Shown: piece after piece, positions 1 to 9,791 of the stretch | Numbering within the stretch: the stretch's first letter is position 1 | Layout: every line of letters starts with the position of its first letter | NCBI RefSeq assembly: GCF_020520425.1 | Contig: NC_079488.1 | Location: forward strand, 5,681,747-5,745,746 | Length of the DNA stretch: 64,000 nucleotides | Direction: 5' to 3' | Origin: Spinacia oleracea | Taxonomy: Eukaryota; Streptophyta; Magnoliopsida; Caryophyllales; Amaranthaceae | Made by a program: the position numbers and the translations under genes | The notes under the pieces: generated by a model | Databases searched by the model: none | What the model was told of the DNA's origin: nothing | Seen by the model: only the letters and a program-made list of their open reading frames with translations

Positions 1-1860
1 TAATCAAGGGCACCAATAATCTACCAATTATTCAGTCCTTATTAATTCTAATCGAGTTGTTTTAACCTTAAGGATTTGTAGACCTAATCAAGAGTTTATG
101 ACTAAAAGCACTCCCACTCAAACCAATAAATTCATATGCTTTACTAATTTTAAACATAAAATTGTATTTCTAGTCTAACCGGAAACATACAAATTTAATT
201 AAAATTTAAAGCTCATATAAATTTATAATTGAATCCAAAATTTAATTTTAATTTCAGTCACATTTAAATTAATTTATGATTTTAATTTTAGTAAAATAAT
301 TAGAATAAATGCCATTTATTATAATTATAATATTCAAAATTAAAATCCAAGAAATTAATTCAAATTATTAATTTTAAAATCAATTAAAAATTACGTGAAC
401 TGAAATTCTCAAATTAAACATTCAAAACGATCTAATCGTAACGCAAACACCCTACGCGTTGCACGCCCATGGGCTGTACGCACACAGCCATTGCTGGCCA
501 TGTGCGCGCAGCCCATGCGCTCGTTGCATAGCTGCTGCTTTCCCATACGCAAGCCTCCGCACAGCGCCCACCGCACGCGAGCTATCGCTCGCAGCGCGCG
601 CGCGTTACCGCGCTCGCTGGTGCGCGAGATCGCTCGCTGGTGCGCGCGAGCCATCGCTCGCTGGGGCGCTGCATCGCTCGCTGGCGCGCGCGAGCCATCG
701 CTCGCTGGCGCGCGCGAGCCATCGCTCGCTGGCGCGCGAGATCGCTCGCTGGTGCGCGCGAGCCATCGCTCGCTGGCGCGCGAGATCGCTCGCTGGTGCG
801 CGCGAGTGATGCTGTGCGCAGCGCTCGTGGCACGCGAGCTTGCGCTCGCTGCGCACGAGGCTGCGCGCTGTTGTGCGAGGCAGCGCGCGCTGTGGCGCAG
901 CTCGCTTGCTGCCCACACGCGACTGCCTTGGCTCGCCCCTCGCCCATGCCCATCCGTTCATTGCTCGTGGCACACGACACAAGGCAGGGCTGCTGCCTTG
1001 TGCTCGTGCACTACGCCCTTGCTCATTGCATTCGTGCCGCACGGGCGACGAGCTCCCTTGCTCGTCGTCGCATGCCCGCATTATACAACACCCCTTAAGG
1101 GTAACACGAAGCGTCCATTGCTTCGTGCGTGCAAGTTATTTGAACGAATCGCATAAAAATTTAAAATTTATATTTAAAATTAATGACAAATTAATAAATA
1201 TTATTAATTTCATAATTTTAGGGCGAAAAAATCGAAAATTTATTATCCAATTGATTTCCGATTGATATGGATTCAAGTCTAGGTCATAAAAATTTAAAAT
1301 TTATCGTAAATTTACAATTTTTATGGTGGTTTTTAATCATAGGTTTCTAATTAAATTACAATTAATTATGAAAATCAAATTAATTCTAAATTATTCTAAT
1401 TTTCAACAAATTAATCATAATTACAAATTAGATTGCATAATTAACAAGACTAGGCATTCAAACTTGTTAAACATATGCAGTAGGTCAATCAAAAATTCAA
1501 GATTTATCAACAGGAATCGCAAATATTTAATTTAACATCTTAAATTTACGAAATTTTGCATCCGAAAAACTAAAACCTTCGAAAAGTCATAGTTAGGCTT
1601 CGAATTTGAGAATTCTGGGTTCGGCAGAAAAATACTATTTTTGTCAAAATTTTAGAATGCCTTTTACATACGGAATTGACACAAAAATCACTCAATTCGG
1701 ATGAGTAATGAAGAAACTGCCGAAAAACTGCGTACATATATTTAAATAAACGCAATTTGCAATTAATTAACAATTACGAAAATTAATCACCCCTTTTAAT
1801 TCTTGCAAATTTGTAATATTTAACCATGTTCATGCAATTTAGATTATGAAAATAATAAGG
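1..1860 (-). other. M0 5' leader (non-coding), AT-rich with a GC-rich island
   Basis: This is the leader between primer site and coding region of copia M0. It is AT-rich (1-415 and 1150-1860) around a strikingly GC- and CpG-rich island at about 420-1110. The same layout occurs in M1 (about 40820-42625) and M2 (about 54230-55979). Long Arg/Ala/Ser-rich open frames cross the island on both strands, but they are by-products of the repeat and differ between copies. I see no gene here. Confidence 0.8.
580..806 (-). repeat. CpG-rich 20-24-bp tandem array in M0 leader
   Basis: About ten imperfect units with the core ATCGCTCGCTGG followed by GCGC-rich spacers repeat every 20-24 bp. M1 has about eight units (41411-41585) and M2 four or five degenerate ones (54835-54935), so copy number and unit sequence vary between copies of the same family. 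CpG density is high although the flanking sequence is AT-rich. The function is unknown. Confidence 0.85.
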
Positions 1861-1874
1861 GGCTCGTGATACCA
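1861..1874 (-). other. Primer binding site of M0
   Basis: The reverse complement reads TGGTATCACGAGCC and lies one base inside the 5' LTR. It resembles the usual copia site complementary to the 3' end of initiator tRNA-Met (TGGTATCAGAGC). This site fixes the element as minus-strand and this LTR as the 5' LTR. Confidence 0.85.
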
Positions 1875-1875
1875 C

Positions 1876-3215
1876 TGTTAGGTTATGATACATATGACAT
1901 TACATAGATCATGCGGAAACAACCATTAACCCAGGAAACATATTATTTACACATAATCATTTAGCATAGTTTAGATGCATACTCTTTGTTGCGTGCCTTC
2001 CCTAGCTGCGCCCGAACCGAACAAGAACAAGTCTTTTAGGACTCCAAGTGTCGTCCCTCCGTAGAAAGTCCACAGCACGTCCGGATCCGCCTTAAGATTG
2101 ACCAACTAGAATCGCCCTTAAGGTACTCAGAAAATTCGGCACTTTTGGGGCAAGATGGGTGTTTGAATTTTCTCTCAAAAAACTCACTTTTGAATACTTT
2201 GAAACTTGTATATAAATTATGACCCCTAGGCCTTTATTTATAGAGTTATGGAAAAGGAATCGTAATCCTAGTAGGATGCGAATTAATTGGAATTAGAATT
2301 CTACATGAATTCTACTTAATCAATTTATCCAATAGGAATAGACATTTAATCATACACTGACTCTTGCAGATTCAGGAATCTCGCATGAGCTCAAACTCAC
2401 ACACACACGGCAGCCACAAGGGCTGCCCACGCATGCGAGCAGCAGCCCACGCAGCGCGGCCCACGCATGCGCGGCCTTGTGCGCGCTGGGCTGTGGCGTG
2501 CGTGCTTGCTGGGCGATGGCCTGGCTTCGTGCTGGGCCTTCGTCCGGCAGGCCTCGTCCGATGCTAATTCGTACGATACGCTTCCGATTAAATTTCCATT
2601 TCCGGAATCTATTTCCGATACGAACAATATTTAATATTTCCGATTCCGGAATTAATTTCCGTTTCGAACAAATATTTAATATTTCCGTTTCCGGAATTAT
2701 TTTCCGATTCCGGTAATATTTCCGATTCTGACAATATTTCCGTTTCCGGCAATATTTCCGATTCTGGTAATATTTCCATTTCCAACAATATTTTCCGATA
2801 CGTACCATGTTTCCGTTTCCGGCAACATCTACGACTTGGATAATATTCATATTTCCGATACGATCCATATTTCCGTTTCCGGCAATATCATCGTTTCCGG
2901 AGTATTCATTTCTTGCCTGTGACGATCTTAGCTCCCACTGAAACCAAGATCCGTCGGTTCCGAATATTCATAGATGGAGTATTTAATGCCATTAAATACT
3001 TGATCCGTTTACGTACTATTTGTGTGACCCTACGGGTTCAGTCAAGAGTAAGCTGTGGATTAATATCATTAATTCCACTTGAACTGAAGCGGCCTCTAGC
3101 TAGGCATTCAGCTCACTTGATCTCACTGAATTATTAACTTGTTAATTAATACTGAACCGCATTTATTAGACTTAACATAGAATGCATACTTGGACCAAGG
3201 GCATTATTTCCTTCA
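1876..3215 (-). repeat. 5' LTR of copia M0 (1340 bp)
   Basis: On the minus strand the LTR begins TGAAGGAAATAATGCCC and ends CCTAACA, giving TG...CA ends. Order in U3: conserved 5' part (about 2900-3215), TTCCG-rich 18-bp tandem repeats (about 2580-2895), CpG-rich variable block (about 2400-2570), TATA-like box (2233-2242), then R/U5 to 1876. It is nearly identical to the M3 LTR (59744-61084; about six differences by eye) and clearly different from those of M1, M2 and P in the GC block. Confidence 0.95.
2233..2242 (-). promoter_or_regulatory. TATA-like box of M0 5' LTR
   Basis: The minus strand reads TATAAATAAA, followed downstream by about 350 bp of LTR before the primer site, as expected for a copia promoter with U3 upstream and R/U5 downstream. 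The equivalent TATA is found in M1, M3 and the 5' LTR of P. Confidence 0.6.
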
Positions 3216-4361
3216 ATATCCTTACTAGCTCAGCATAAATAATTGAAGGGACATGCGTTAACTATTAAACTAATCTGAGTTGATTTTAACAATATGCAAC
3301 ATATAGTACTAGATCGAACACGATTATCTGATTCAAATTGTTTTAAGGGACCTAGCATGATAATCCAATTTCCCAACATATTATCTTTATTAGGCGTGAT
3401 AGAACAATCAGATTTAATTAGTTTAACAGTTCATAAAAGGGCGAGGAAAGCAATTAAACCATGGAAGAGGGACACATTACGACGCACCCTTGAGAGGTGC
3501 GTCACGGTTCTCAGAAAACTAACCACTTTGACTTTGCTATTTCTCCTTTTATTTAACGAATCTCAAATTATAGGACAGGATACGTTCTGTTCGATGTTTG
3601 GATCGATTGCGACAGAACACGTGATCAGTTTCGTAGCGTGAGGCTTAGGCTTAGGGGTTTAGAGTCAATACTCAGAATAATAATTGTGTGTTGTCTTTTC
3701 ACGTCGAACTTGGGGCTATATTTATAGAAAAGAGTTCGTGGAAAGATAGAATTGTAGAACTCTAATCCACGGGGAATTAGGAAAGAACACGTCCCAGGTA
3801 TTTTCAGCGCCCATGGCTGGGCGTCAAAGATTTCAGCGCCCAGCTCTGGGCGTTGGAAATAGGATCCAGGCAATTTCTGCGCCCAGGGCTGGGTGTTGAA
3901 ATTGATGTTTGGGCCGTTTCTTTGTCAGATTCGGACTCTTAGAATCCGGAGTGTATGAGACTTAATCGAGTCTTTTAGTGCGTATTAATTTTATGACGGA
4001 ATGCGTCTGGGCCCGTTACGAACTCTAGGCTCGTTAGGATTTTAATTTAATACGTAACTATTATTTTCGAATCGTATTAGGAATAGGATTCTCTCGCAAC
4101 TTCTATCTCATTTAGGATTTATGTTGGAGTGCAACACCTAATTCTGACAGGTTTCTATCTTTTATGACTTGCCACTTTTAACAACTACCCATTACGGCAA
4201 TTACTATTTTTAGCAGGTTTCCATAAATAGCAGGTTTCGGGTGAAATGAAAAGGGGAATTGAGATTCATTATTTTATAGGAGATGCGTTGTCAAGTGGAG
4301 ATTTATGTTCTCATCATCGAACCTTCCCTTTCGGGAATGGGGAAAAAAGTAGGTGTCTACA
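3216..4361 (-). repeat. LTR fragment of an unidentified family
   Basis: Between the end of M0 and the A-type sequence lies 1146 bp unrelated to the other elements. Its right end reads AGGTGTCTACA, so on the minus strand it starts TGTAGACACCTA, a common start for plant gypsy LTRs. The junction with A-type sequence is sharp: the paralogous sequence at about 57440 continues straight across. The other end is lost where M0 inserted. A 115-codon open frame (3294-3641) has no recognisable domain. It could be a solo LTR or the end of a full element. Confidence 0.6.
3801..3893. repeat. Three GCGCCCAG/CTGGGCG palindromic repeats
   Basis: Three imperfect units of the type TTTCAGCGCCCAGNNCTGGGCG occur at about 3801, 3831 and 3869. 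Each is an inverted repeat around a short centre and could form a hairpin. They lie inside the unidentified LTR fragment. Confidence 0.7.
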
Positions 4362-5293
4362 GTCTTCAACCGTGCAATTGCCATCTAGCTTGAAAAATTG
4401 TCTAATTTTCTCATCATTGAATAAAAGTATCCCAATATGTGGTCCCTTGAGCCCCTAAGTGTACCCTTATTCCCTTCAAAGTGAAACTCTACAAAAGACT
4501 TAGTTTTACCTTCGTATCATTCAATAAGTGGCATCATAAGCCACAAGTGTATTTTTCATCTTCTTTGCTCAAATAAAGTTTATTCTTGTAAAGAGAAAAT
4601 CCCATAATAAGGGAAAAAGAAAAAGCCAAAAACAGTGAAAAAAGGAAAAAAAAAAAAAAAAGAGAAAAAAAAAGGTCTAATAAGAGGTCAATTTGTGGAT
4701 GCCTCCCACGCTTAGTTTTCACTCGTTCATGTCTTGAGTAGAGGGAAGCAAAAGGGGGTCTAATCGTGCATTTGGGAGATGTGGACCATTATTCTTGGAT
4801 TCTTTTAACCAAAGTATAGCTTATGAAACCTTTTGAATAGCTAGATGTGCTGTAATGTACCAAGTAAAAGCGCTAATAGAAGTGTCATCTAGCAATTTAG
4901 ATTAGTCCTCGCCTTTACTCCTAACTTTGGCATACATTTGGAAGAAACTTTTCCGAGAAGTCACTCAATTGTCTTAATTTGTCGACCACTTCCGTGATGG
5001 GTTAACTTGGGCATGATCGTGTAGTTTAATTTTCTTTATTTCTATTTTCATTTAAGTTATGGGTAATACTCGAGGAAAACCCTTGTGAGATCTCACTCGC
5101 CCTCTAGAATGACTTAGGGGTTTAAAGAGCTTATTGCATGTGCTTAAATGCAATCGTGATTCCTACGACAGTGATTTAGTGTATATTCTCACCCCCGTTT
5201 TTCCTTTTTGTTTTGTTTGAATAAAATCTCGTCTTTCCCTTGTTCTTCTCTTGTTTTGCTTGAGGGCAAGCAAAAGTCTAGCTTGGGGGAATT
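4362..5293 (+). other. A-type 3' region lying upstream of A's left LTR
   Basis: This stretch is paralogous to 57440-58367, the region just before A's right LTR, with scattered substitutions and small indels. It is non-coding, with an A-rich tract at about 4617-4675. Its place upstream of a 5' LTR means either that another A copy lies head-to-tail to the left sharing this LTR, or that the true LTR is longer than annotated. Confidence 0.8.
5281..5291 (+). other. Polypurine-tract motif before A LTR
   Basis: GCTTGGGGGAA lies just upstream of the LTR start and is preceded by GAGGGCAAGCAAAAGTCTA, a motif typical of the 3' end of the internal region in Athila-type elements. The same motif is at 58351-58365 before the right LTR. 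It primes plus-strand DNA synthesis. Confidence 0.7.
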
Positions 5294-5599
5294 TGATGAG
5301 TGACATTTATGTCACTCTTAGGATAGTATTTTGCCTCTTTTTATTCTTGTTTTTGTTTGTTTTCCTCCTCTTTTATGCTCATTTTAGTCCCTTTGCTCTT
5401 GTATGCTTAGTTGACTCGGTTTCTCCTAATTACCGTCCTTTCGCCTTATTTTTCTTAATTTTGTCAAGCTTTTACTTTTCACGGGTTTGTTAATGTGTAG
5501 GAAAACAAGTAAAACGGACGGAAAAGTCAATGGAAGTCAACGGTATGCAAAGAAAGCTCGAAGTGGAAGAAAGGAGTCAAGGAATCAAGAACTCAAGAT

Positions 5600-5850
5600 G
5601 TTCGGCCGAACTTCAGAAGTGTTCGGCCGAACCGAAGCAGAACAGCCTGAAGCAATCAATCCCAGAGTTCGGCCGAACATTCCCAAAAGTTCGGTCGAAC
5701 TTACCTATGTGCGGGCGAACCTCCCCAAAATGTTTGGCCGAACCACGCAATCAGCAGTTCCTGTTTCTTCCCAGGTTCGGCCGAACCTGCCTTATGTTCG
5801 GCCAAACTTGCCTCTTAGTTCGGCCGAACTTTCTTAATGTTCGGCCGAAC
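5600..5850. repeat. Palindrome array GTTCGGCCGAAC in A LTR (about 10 copies)
   Basis: Ten copies or near-copies of the self-complementary 12-mer GTTCGGCCGAAC start near 5600, 5621, 5667, 5689, 5709, 5731, 5774, 5796, 5818 and 5839. Spacings are 20-22 bp or about twice that. The array ends about 30 bp before the TATA-like box. The position suggests an upstream promoter element or operator; no binding protein is known to me. Confidence 0.9.
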
Positions 5851-5881
5851 CTGCTGCCAGCACTGAGCCCTTTTTCCGGGA

Positions 5882-5890
5882 CTATTTAAA
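5882..5890 (+). promoter_or_regulatory. TATA-like box of A left LTR
   Basis: CTATTTAAA lies just after the palindrome array and before a purine-rich leader (GAGAGAGAAAGGAGGAG). It is conserved in the right LTR at 58943-58951. A transcript starting here would run through R/U5 into the primer site and gag. Confidence 0.5.
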
Positions 5891-6904
5891 GAATTTTAGG
5901 AACTTTTAGAATACCCAGTTTTTTACAAAAGTAGTCTGAATTTTTATTTTAGAGAGAGAAAGGAGGAGAACTTCATTCATTGCTCATTGTATTGCTTGGG
6001 ATTCTCCCTAATCTTGGATTTGAAGCTTCATAGTAATAATTCTCAACTCTTATTTCCATTTATTGTCAATAATTTCTGATTTTTCTTACTTTTGTCTCTT
6101 ATTTTCTCATTAATCAAAAACCCCAAAAAAGGCACTTTTATGTTTTTCCTTCCTACTTGTTTGATTATTTAGCTTTTCCTAATCCCTTATGATTAGACTT
6201 ACTAGTTTCTTTGCTAATCTTTTAAGATTTGGTGATCTTGATTGTATTGTGGATGATGGTTTTGCTTATAGATTTGATTGCCATGATGAAACTAGCTTGA
6301 ACTATTTGGTTAGGGATTTTTGCTTTGATTATTCGGAAATGCATACTCCTATTGAATATATCATGTTGAAATTTGTGGTTAACTCCATGAGTGAGTAGTC
6401 TTCATCTAGGGGTTTGGGTGTAGCCTAGGGTTTCCATGTATGGGGTTTTAAGGTAGGATTTATTAGATTTTACAATTAAATGTATAAGTTGGGGGTTCCT
6501 CGTTGCTTGCTTGGTTAGACGTAACTTTGCTTGGTCAATGGAATACGATGCATTGATTTGGCAAGGGATTGTGTGTCATTGCGTTGTATGTTTTCGATCG
6601 GATTTATTTTGATTCATTCTTAGCCCTTGGATTGATTGCGGAAGCATGATTCATTGTTTGAGAGTATTAAAGATCGATTCCCCTTTCAATTTGTCTTTGC
6701 AAGTTTAGTTAATCCCCAAATCCTTAATCCCCTATTGCATGTATCCCTTGGTGAACCCCAATTGCCTAGTGTTTTTAATCTTTGTTCAACATTCTAATCG
6801 CTTAGTTTGAATTTTCATTTTCAACAACCAACCCCTTTTAGAACTAGCTTATGTTAGCATTTCTAGCTACGAAACTCGCAATTCTCTTTTTCCCTTTATC
6901 AAAT

Positions 6905-6922
6905 TGGCGCCGTTGCCGGGGA
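6905..6922 (+). other. Primer binding site of A (tRNA-Asp type)
   Basis: TGGCGCCGTTGCCGGGGA is the primer site typical of Athila/Tat gypsy elements, complementary to the 3' end of tRNA-Asp. It begins three bases after the LTR and fixes the element as plus-strand. About 100 bp of leader follow before the gag ATG at 7026. Confidence 0.9.
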
Positions 6923-7025
6923 GTTGCGGCTAAGTTTAGTAGCTTTTAGTGTATGAGTCTAGTTATTTTAATTGCTTTCCTCTTTTCCTTTTTGATTGTC
7001 AATGCTAATGTTTGCTTGAGTGTGC

Positions 7026-7955
7026 ATGCCAAGAATTCCTAGAAAATCTCCCCTCATTCCTCAAGATCCGGAAATTGAGCGGACATTTCGTGCTAGGCGA
7101 CGAAGCTTGCAACAAGCATCTAACAACATTGATCATCAAGAGGAACCCGTTTTTCCTTTTGACCACGAAGAGTTAGAATATTCGGACGGAGAAATAGAAA
7201 GTCTCCGATCTTTCAAGAGTAGTTCAAGTGATACATTTCAAATGGCGCATGATTTGAGGAGTTATGGTGCCCCAGGGGCTTATGAGGCAAAAAGTGCCAT
7301 CTCACTTCCGGCCTTGGAGGCTACCGATTTTGAGTTACGACCCGCACTTATTGGGATGGTTCAAAGGAGCCAATTTACCGGGTGGAGACTTGAGAGTTCA
7401 AGGGAGCATCTAAAGACTTTTGTCGATTATTGCTCCACGGTGAAACACAATGGGGTAACCAAAGAATACATTCGAATGGCACTCTTCAAGTTCTCCTTGA
7501 TCGGTAATGCAAGAAAGTGGCTCGATGGCCTCAAGCCAAACTCATTGACCTCTTGGAATGAGGTGACGGAGGCATTCATCAACAAATATAGTAGCCCCGC
7601 ACAAACCGCGGACTACCGGTCCAAGATGATGACATTCAAAGAAAGGACCGATGAAACCCTTCAAGAGTCATGGGAAATATTTAATGATCTGAGCTTCTTC
7701 GTCAATGCCTACATCATGGCATAGAGATGGGGGTGCTTCTCCATTGCTTCTACCACGGACTTTCTAAGGCTTCTAGGACGACCCTATATGCGAGAGCCGG
7801 TGGGGCAATCATGAAGAAGAGCTTAGAAGAGGTTTTTGACGTAATTGATGATGTGGTCCGAAATTGTGAAGATTGGAACGATGATAGAAGAGAATGAGAC
7901 AAGAAAGGAGGAATGTACGACCTTGAGCCGATCCATGCTTTGAGCACCAAGTTTG
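7026..7955 (+). pseudogene. gag: A gag, N-terminal part (broken)
   Basis: Gag is the structural polyprotein that packages element RNA into particles. I chose the ATG at 7026 (MPRIPRKSP); an earlier GTG is not a plausible plant start. The gag core, including FKFSLIGNARKWLDGL and WNEVTEAFINKY, is open to about 7688. A small indel near 7690 shifts the frame, so the old frame stops at 7722-7724 while homology (HHGIEMGVLLHCFYHGL) continues in the third frame. That frame has one TGA near 7896. Copia P then interrupts the gene after 7955, and gag resumes at 18890 in the expected frame. Confidence 0.88.
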
Positions 7956-8992
7956 TGAAGGAAATAGTGCCCTTGGTCCAAGTATGCATATAATATTAAG
8001 TCTAATAAATGCGGTTCAGTATTAATTAACAAGTTAATAATTCAGTGAGATCAAGTGAGCTGAATGCCTAGCTAGAGGCCGCTTCAGTTCAAGTGGAATT
8101 AATGATATTAATCCACAGCTTACTCTTGACTGAACCCGTAGGGTCACACAAATAGTACGTAAACGGATCAAGTATTTAATGGCATTAAATACTCCATCTA
8201 TGGATATTCAGAATCGACGGATCTTGGTTTCAGTGGGAGCTGAGATCGTCACAAGCAAGAAATGAATACTCCGGAAACGATGATATTGCCGGAAAGGGAA
8301 ATATGGATCGTATCGGAAATATAAATATTATCCAAATCGTAGATGTTGCCGGAAACGGAAACATGGTACGTATCGGAAAATATTACTGGAAATGGAAATA
8401 TTGACGGAATCAGAAATATTGCCGGAAACGGAAATATTGTCTGAATCGGAAATATTATCGGAATCGGAAAATAATTCCGGAAACGGAAATATTAAATATT
8501 TTTTCGAAACGGAAATTAATTCCGGAATCGGAAATATTAAATATTGTTCGTATTCGGAAATGAATTCCGGAATCGGGAAATTAATCGGAAGCGTATCGTA
8601 CGAATTAGCATCGGACGAGGCCTGCCGGACAAAGGCCCAGCACGAAGCCGGGCCATCGCCCAGCAAGCCAGCGCGCCACAAACGCACCAGCCAAGGCTGC
8701 GCCAGGCCCACCGCAAGGCAGGCCCAGCGCGCGCCAAGGCTGCGGCAGCGTGTGGGCCTCGTGGCAATGGGTTGCGAGCTCGCGGGCTGCGCGCGCGCGC
8801 ATGGCGCCCCTCGTGGGCTGTTGTGCGTGCGTGTGTGTGTTTGTGTGCTATACGAATCCTAAAGCTATCAGGTTTCGATATATGATTAAATTCCTAATCC
8901 TAAAAGGATAAATTAATTAAATAAGAGTTCTATTAGGATTCTAGTTTAATTAATTCGTATCCTAATAGGATTCCAGTTCCTTTTCCATACCT

Positions 8993-9003
8993 CTATAAAT
9001 AGG
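8993..9003 (+). promoter_or_regulatory. TATA box, first copy, P 5' LTR
   Basis: CTATAAATAGG matches the TATA position of the other copia LTRs and lies downstream of the CpG-rich block. Confidence 0.6.
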
Positions 9004-9780
9004 TGCCTAGGGTCATAATTTATAGAGACAATTGAAGTATTCTAAAGGTAAGATTTTGAAGAAAAATCAGCCATACACTTGCACCTAAATATGGATCGTA
9101 TCGGAAATATAAATATTATCCAAATCGTAGATGTTGCCGGAAACGGAAACATGGTACGTATCGGAAAATATTACTGGAAATGGAAATATTGACGGAATCA
9201 GAAATATTGCCGGAAACGGAAATATTGTCTGAATCGGAAATATTATCGGAATCGGAAAATAATTCCGGAAACGGAAATATTAAATATTTTTTCGAAACGG
9301 AAATTAATTCCGGAATCGGAAATATTAAATATTGTTCGTATTCGGAAATGAATTCCGGAATCGGGAAATTAATCGGAAGCGTATCGTACGAATTAGCATC
9401 GGACGAGGCCTGCCGGACAAAGGCCCAGCACGATGCCGGGCCATCGCCCAGCAAGCCAGCGCGCCACAAACGCACCAGCCAAGGCTGCGCCAGGCCCACC
9501 GCAAGGCAGGCCCAGCGCGCGCCAAGGCTGCGGCAGCGTGTGGGCCTCGTGGCAATGGGTTGCGAGCTCGCGGGCTGCGCGCGCGCGCATGGCGCCCCTC
9601 GTGGGCTGTTGTGCGTGCGTGTGTGTGTTTGTGTGCTATACGAATCCTAAAGCTATCAGGTTTCGATATATGATTAAATTCCTAATCCTAAAAGGATAAA
9701 TTAATTAAATAAGAGTTCTATTAGGATTCTAGTTTAATTAATTCGTATCCTAATAGGATTCCAGTTCCTTTTCCATACCT

Positions 9781-9791
9781 CTATAAATAGG
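9781..9791 (+). promoter_or_regulatory. TATA box, second copy, P 5' LTR
   Basis: An identical CTATAAATAGG 788 bp downstream of the first, created by the tandem duplication. This copy has the normal distance to the primer site, so it is the likelier functional start. Confidence 0.6.

Larger units (their letters stand above)
1..3215 (-). mobile_element. Copia-family element M0, partial (5' part)
   Basis: Read on the minus strand, an LTR (1876-3215) is followed by a primer binding site and a long non-coding leader that runs off the left edge, so this is the 5' part of an element whose pol and 3' LTR lie outside the window. It is homologous to M1, M2 and M3 (minus) and P (plus). The base after the LTR (3216) begins ATATC, which should be its TSD; the partner copy is not visible. 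It is inserted in an LTR fragment of another family (3216-4361). No coding region is present in this part. Confidence 0.93.
5294..6901 (+). repeat. Left LTR of A (1608 bp)
   Basis: It starts TGATGAGTGAC and ends CCTTTATCA, with TGAT/ATCA terminal inverted bases, and is followed three bases later by the primer site. The first 580 bp hold a palindrome array, followed by a TATA-like box at 5882. A 69-codon open frame (6189-6398) is kept in the right LTR with two substitutions. The right LTR (58368 onward) aligns along its whole surviving length but lacks about 15 bp near its start. Confidence 0.85.

Noticed and set aside
491..1156. 221-codon Arg/Ala/Ser-rich ORF and overlapping ORFs on both strands (also 41280-41921 and 54734-55297)
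   Set aside because: They arise because the CpG-rich repeat lacks stop codons in several frames; the reading differs between copies and no domain is present.
2913..3137. 74-codon ORF found in several copia LTRs (34697, 48197, 60782, and minus strand 17624)
   Set aside because: It lies antisense in conserved U3; its conservation is explained by recent common ancestry of LTRs.
5487..5889. ORFs of 116-119 codons with FGRT/VRPN-like repeats through the palindrome array
   Set aside because: The peptide repeat is a consequence of the 12-bp palindrome and sits in U3 before the presumed transcription start.
8328..9699. ORFs of 65-156 codons in P LTR, repeated 788 bp apart, and similar ones in other LTRs
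   Set aside because: Products of the TTCCG repeats and GC block in U3; frames are not conserved beyond sequence identity.
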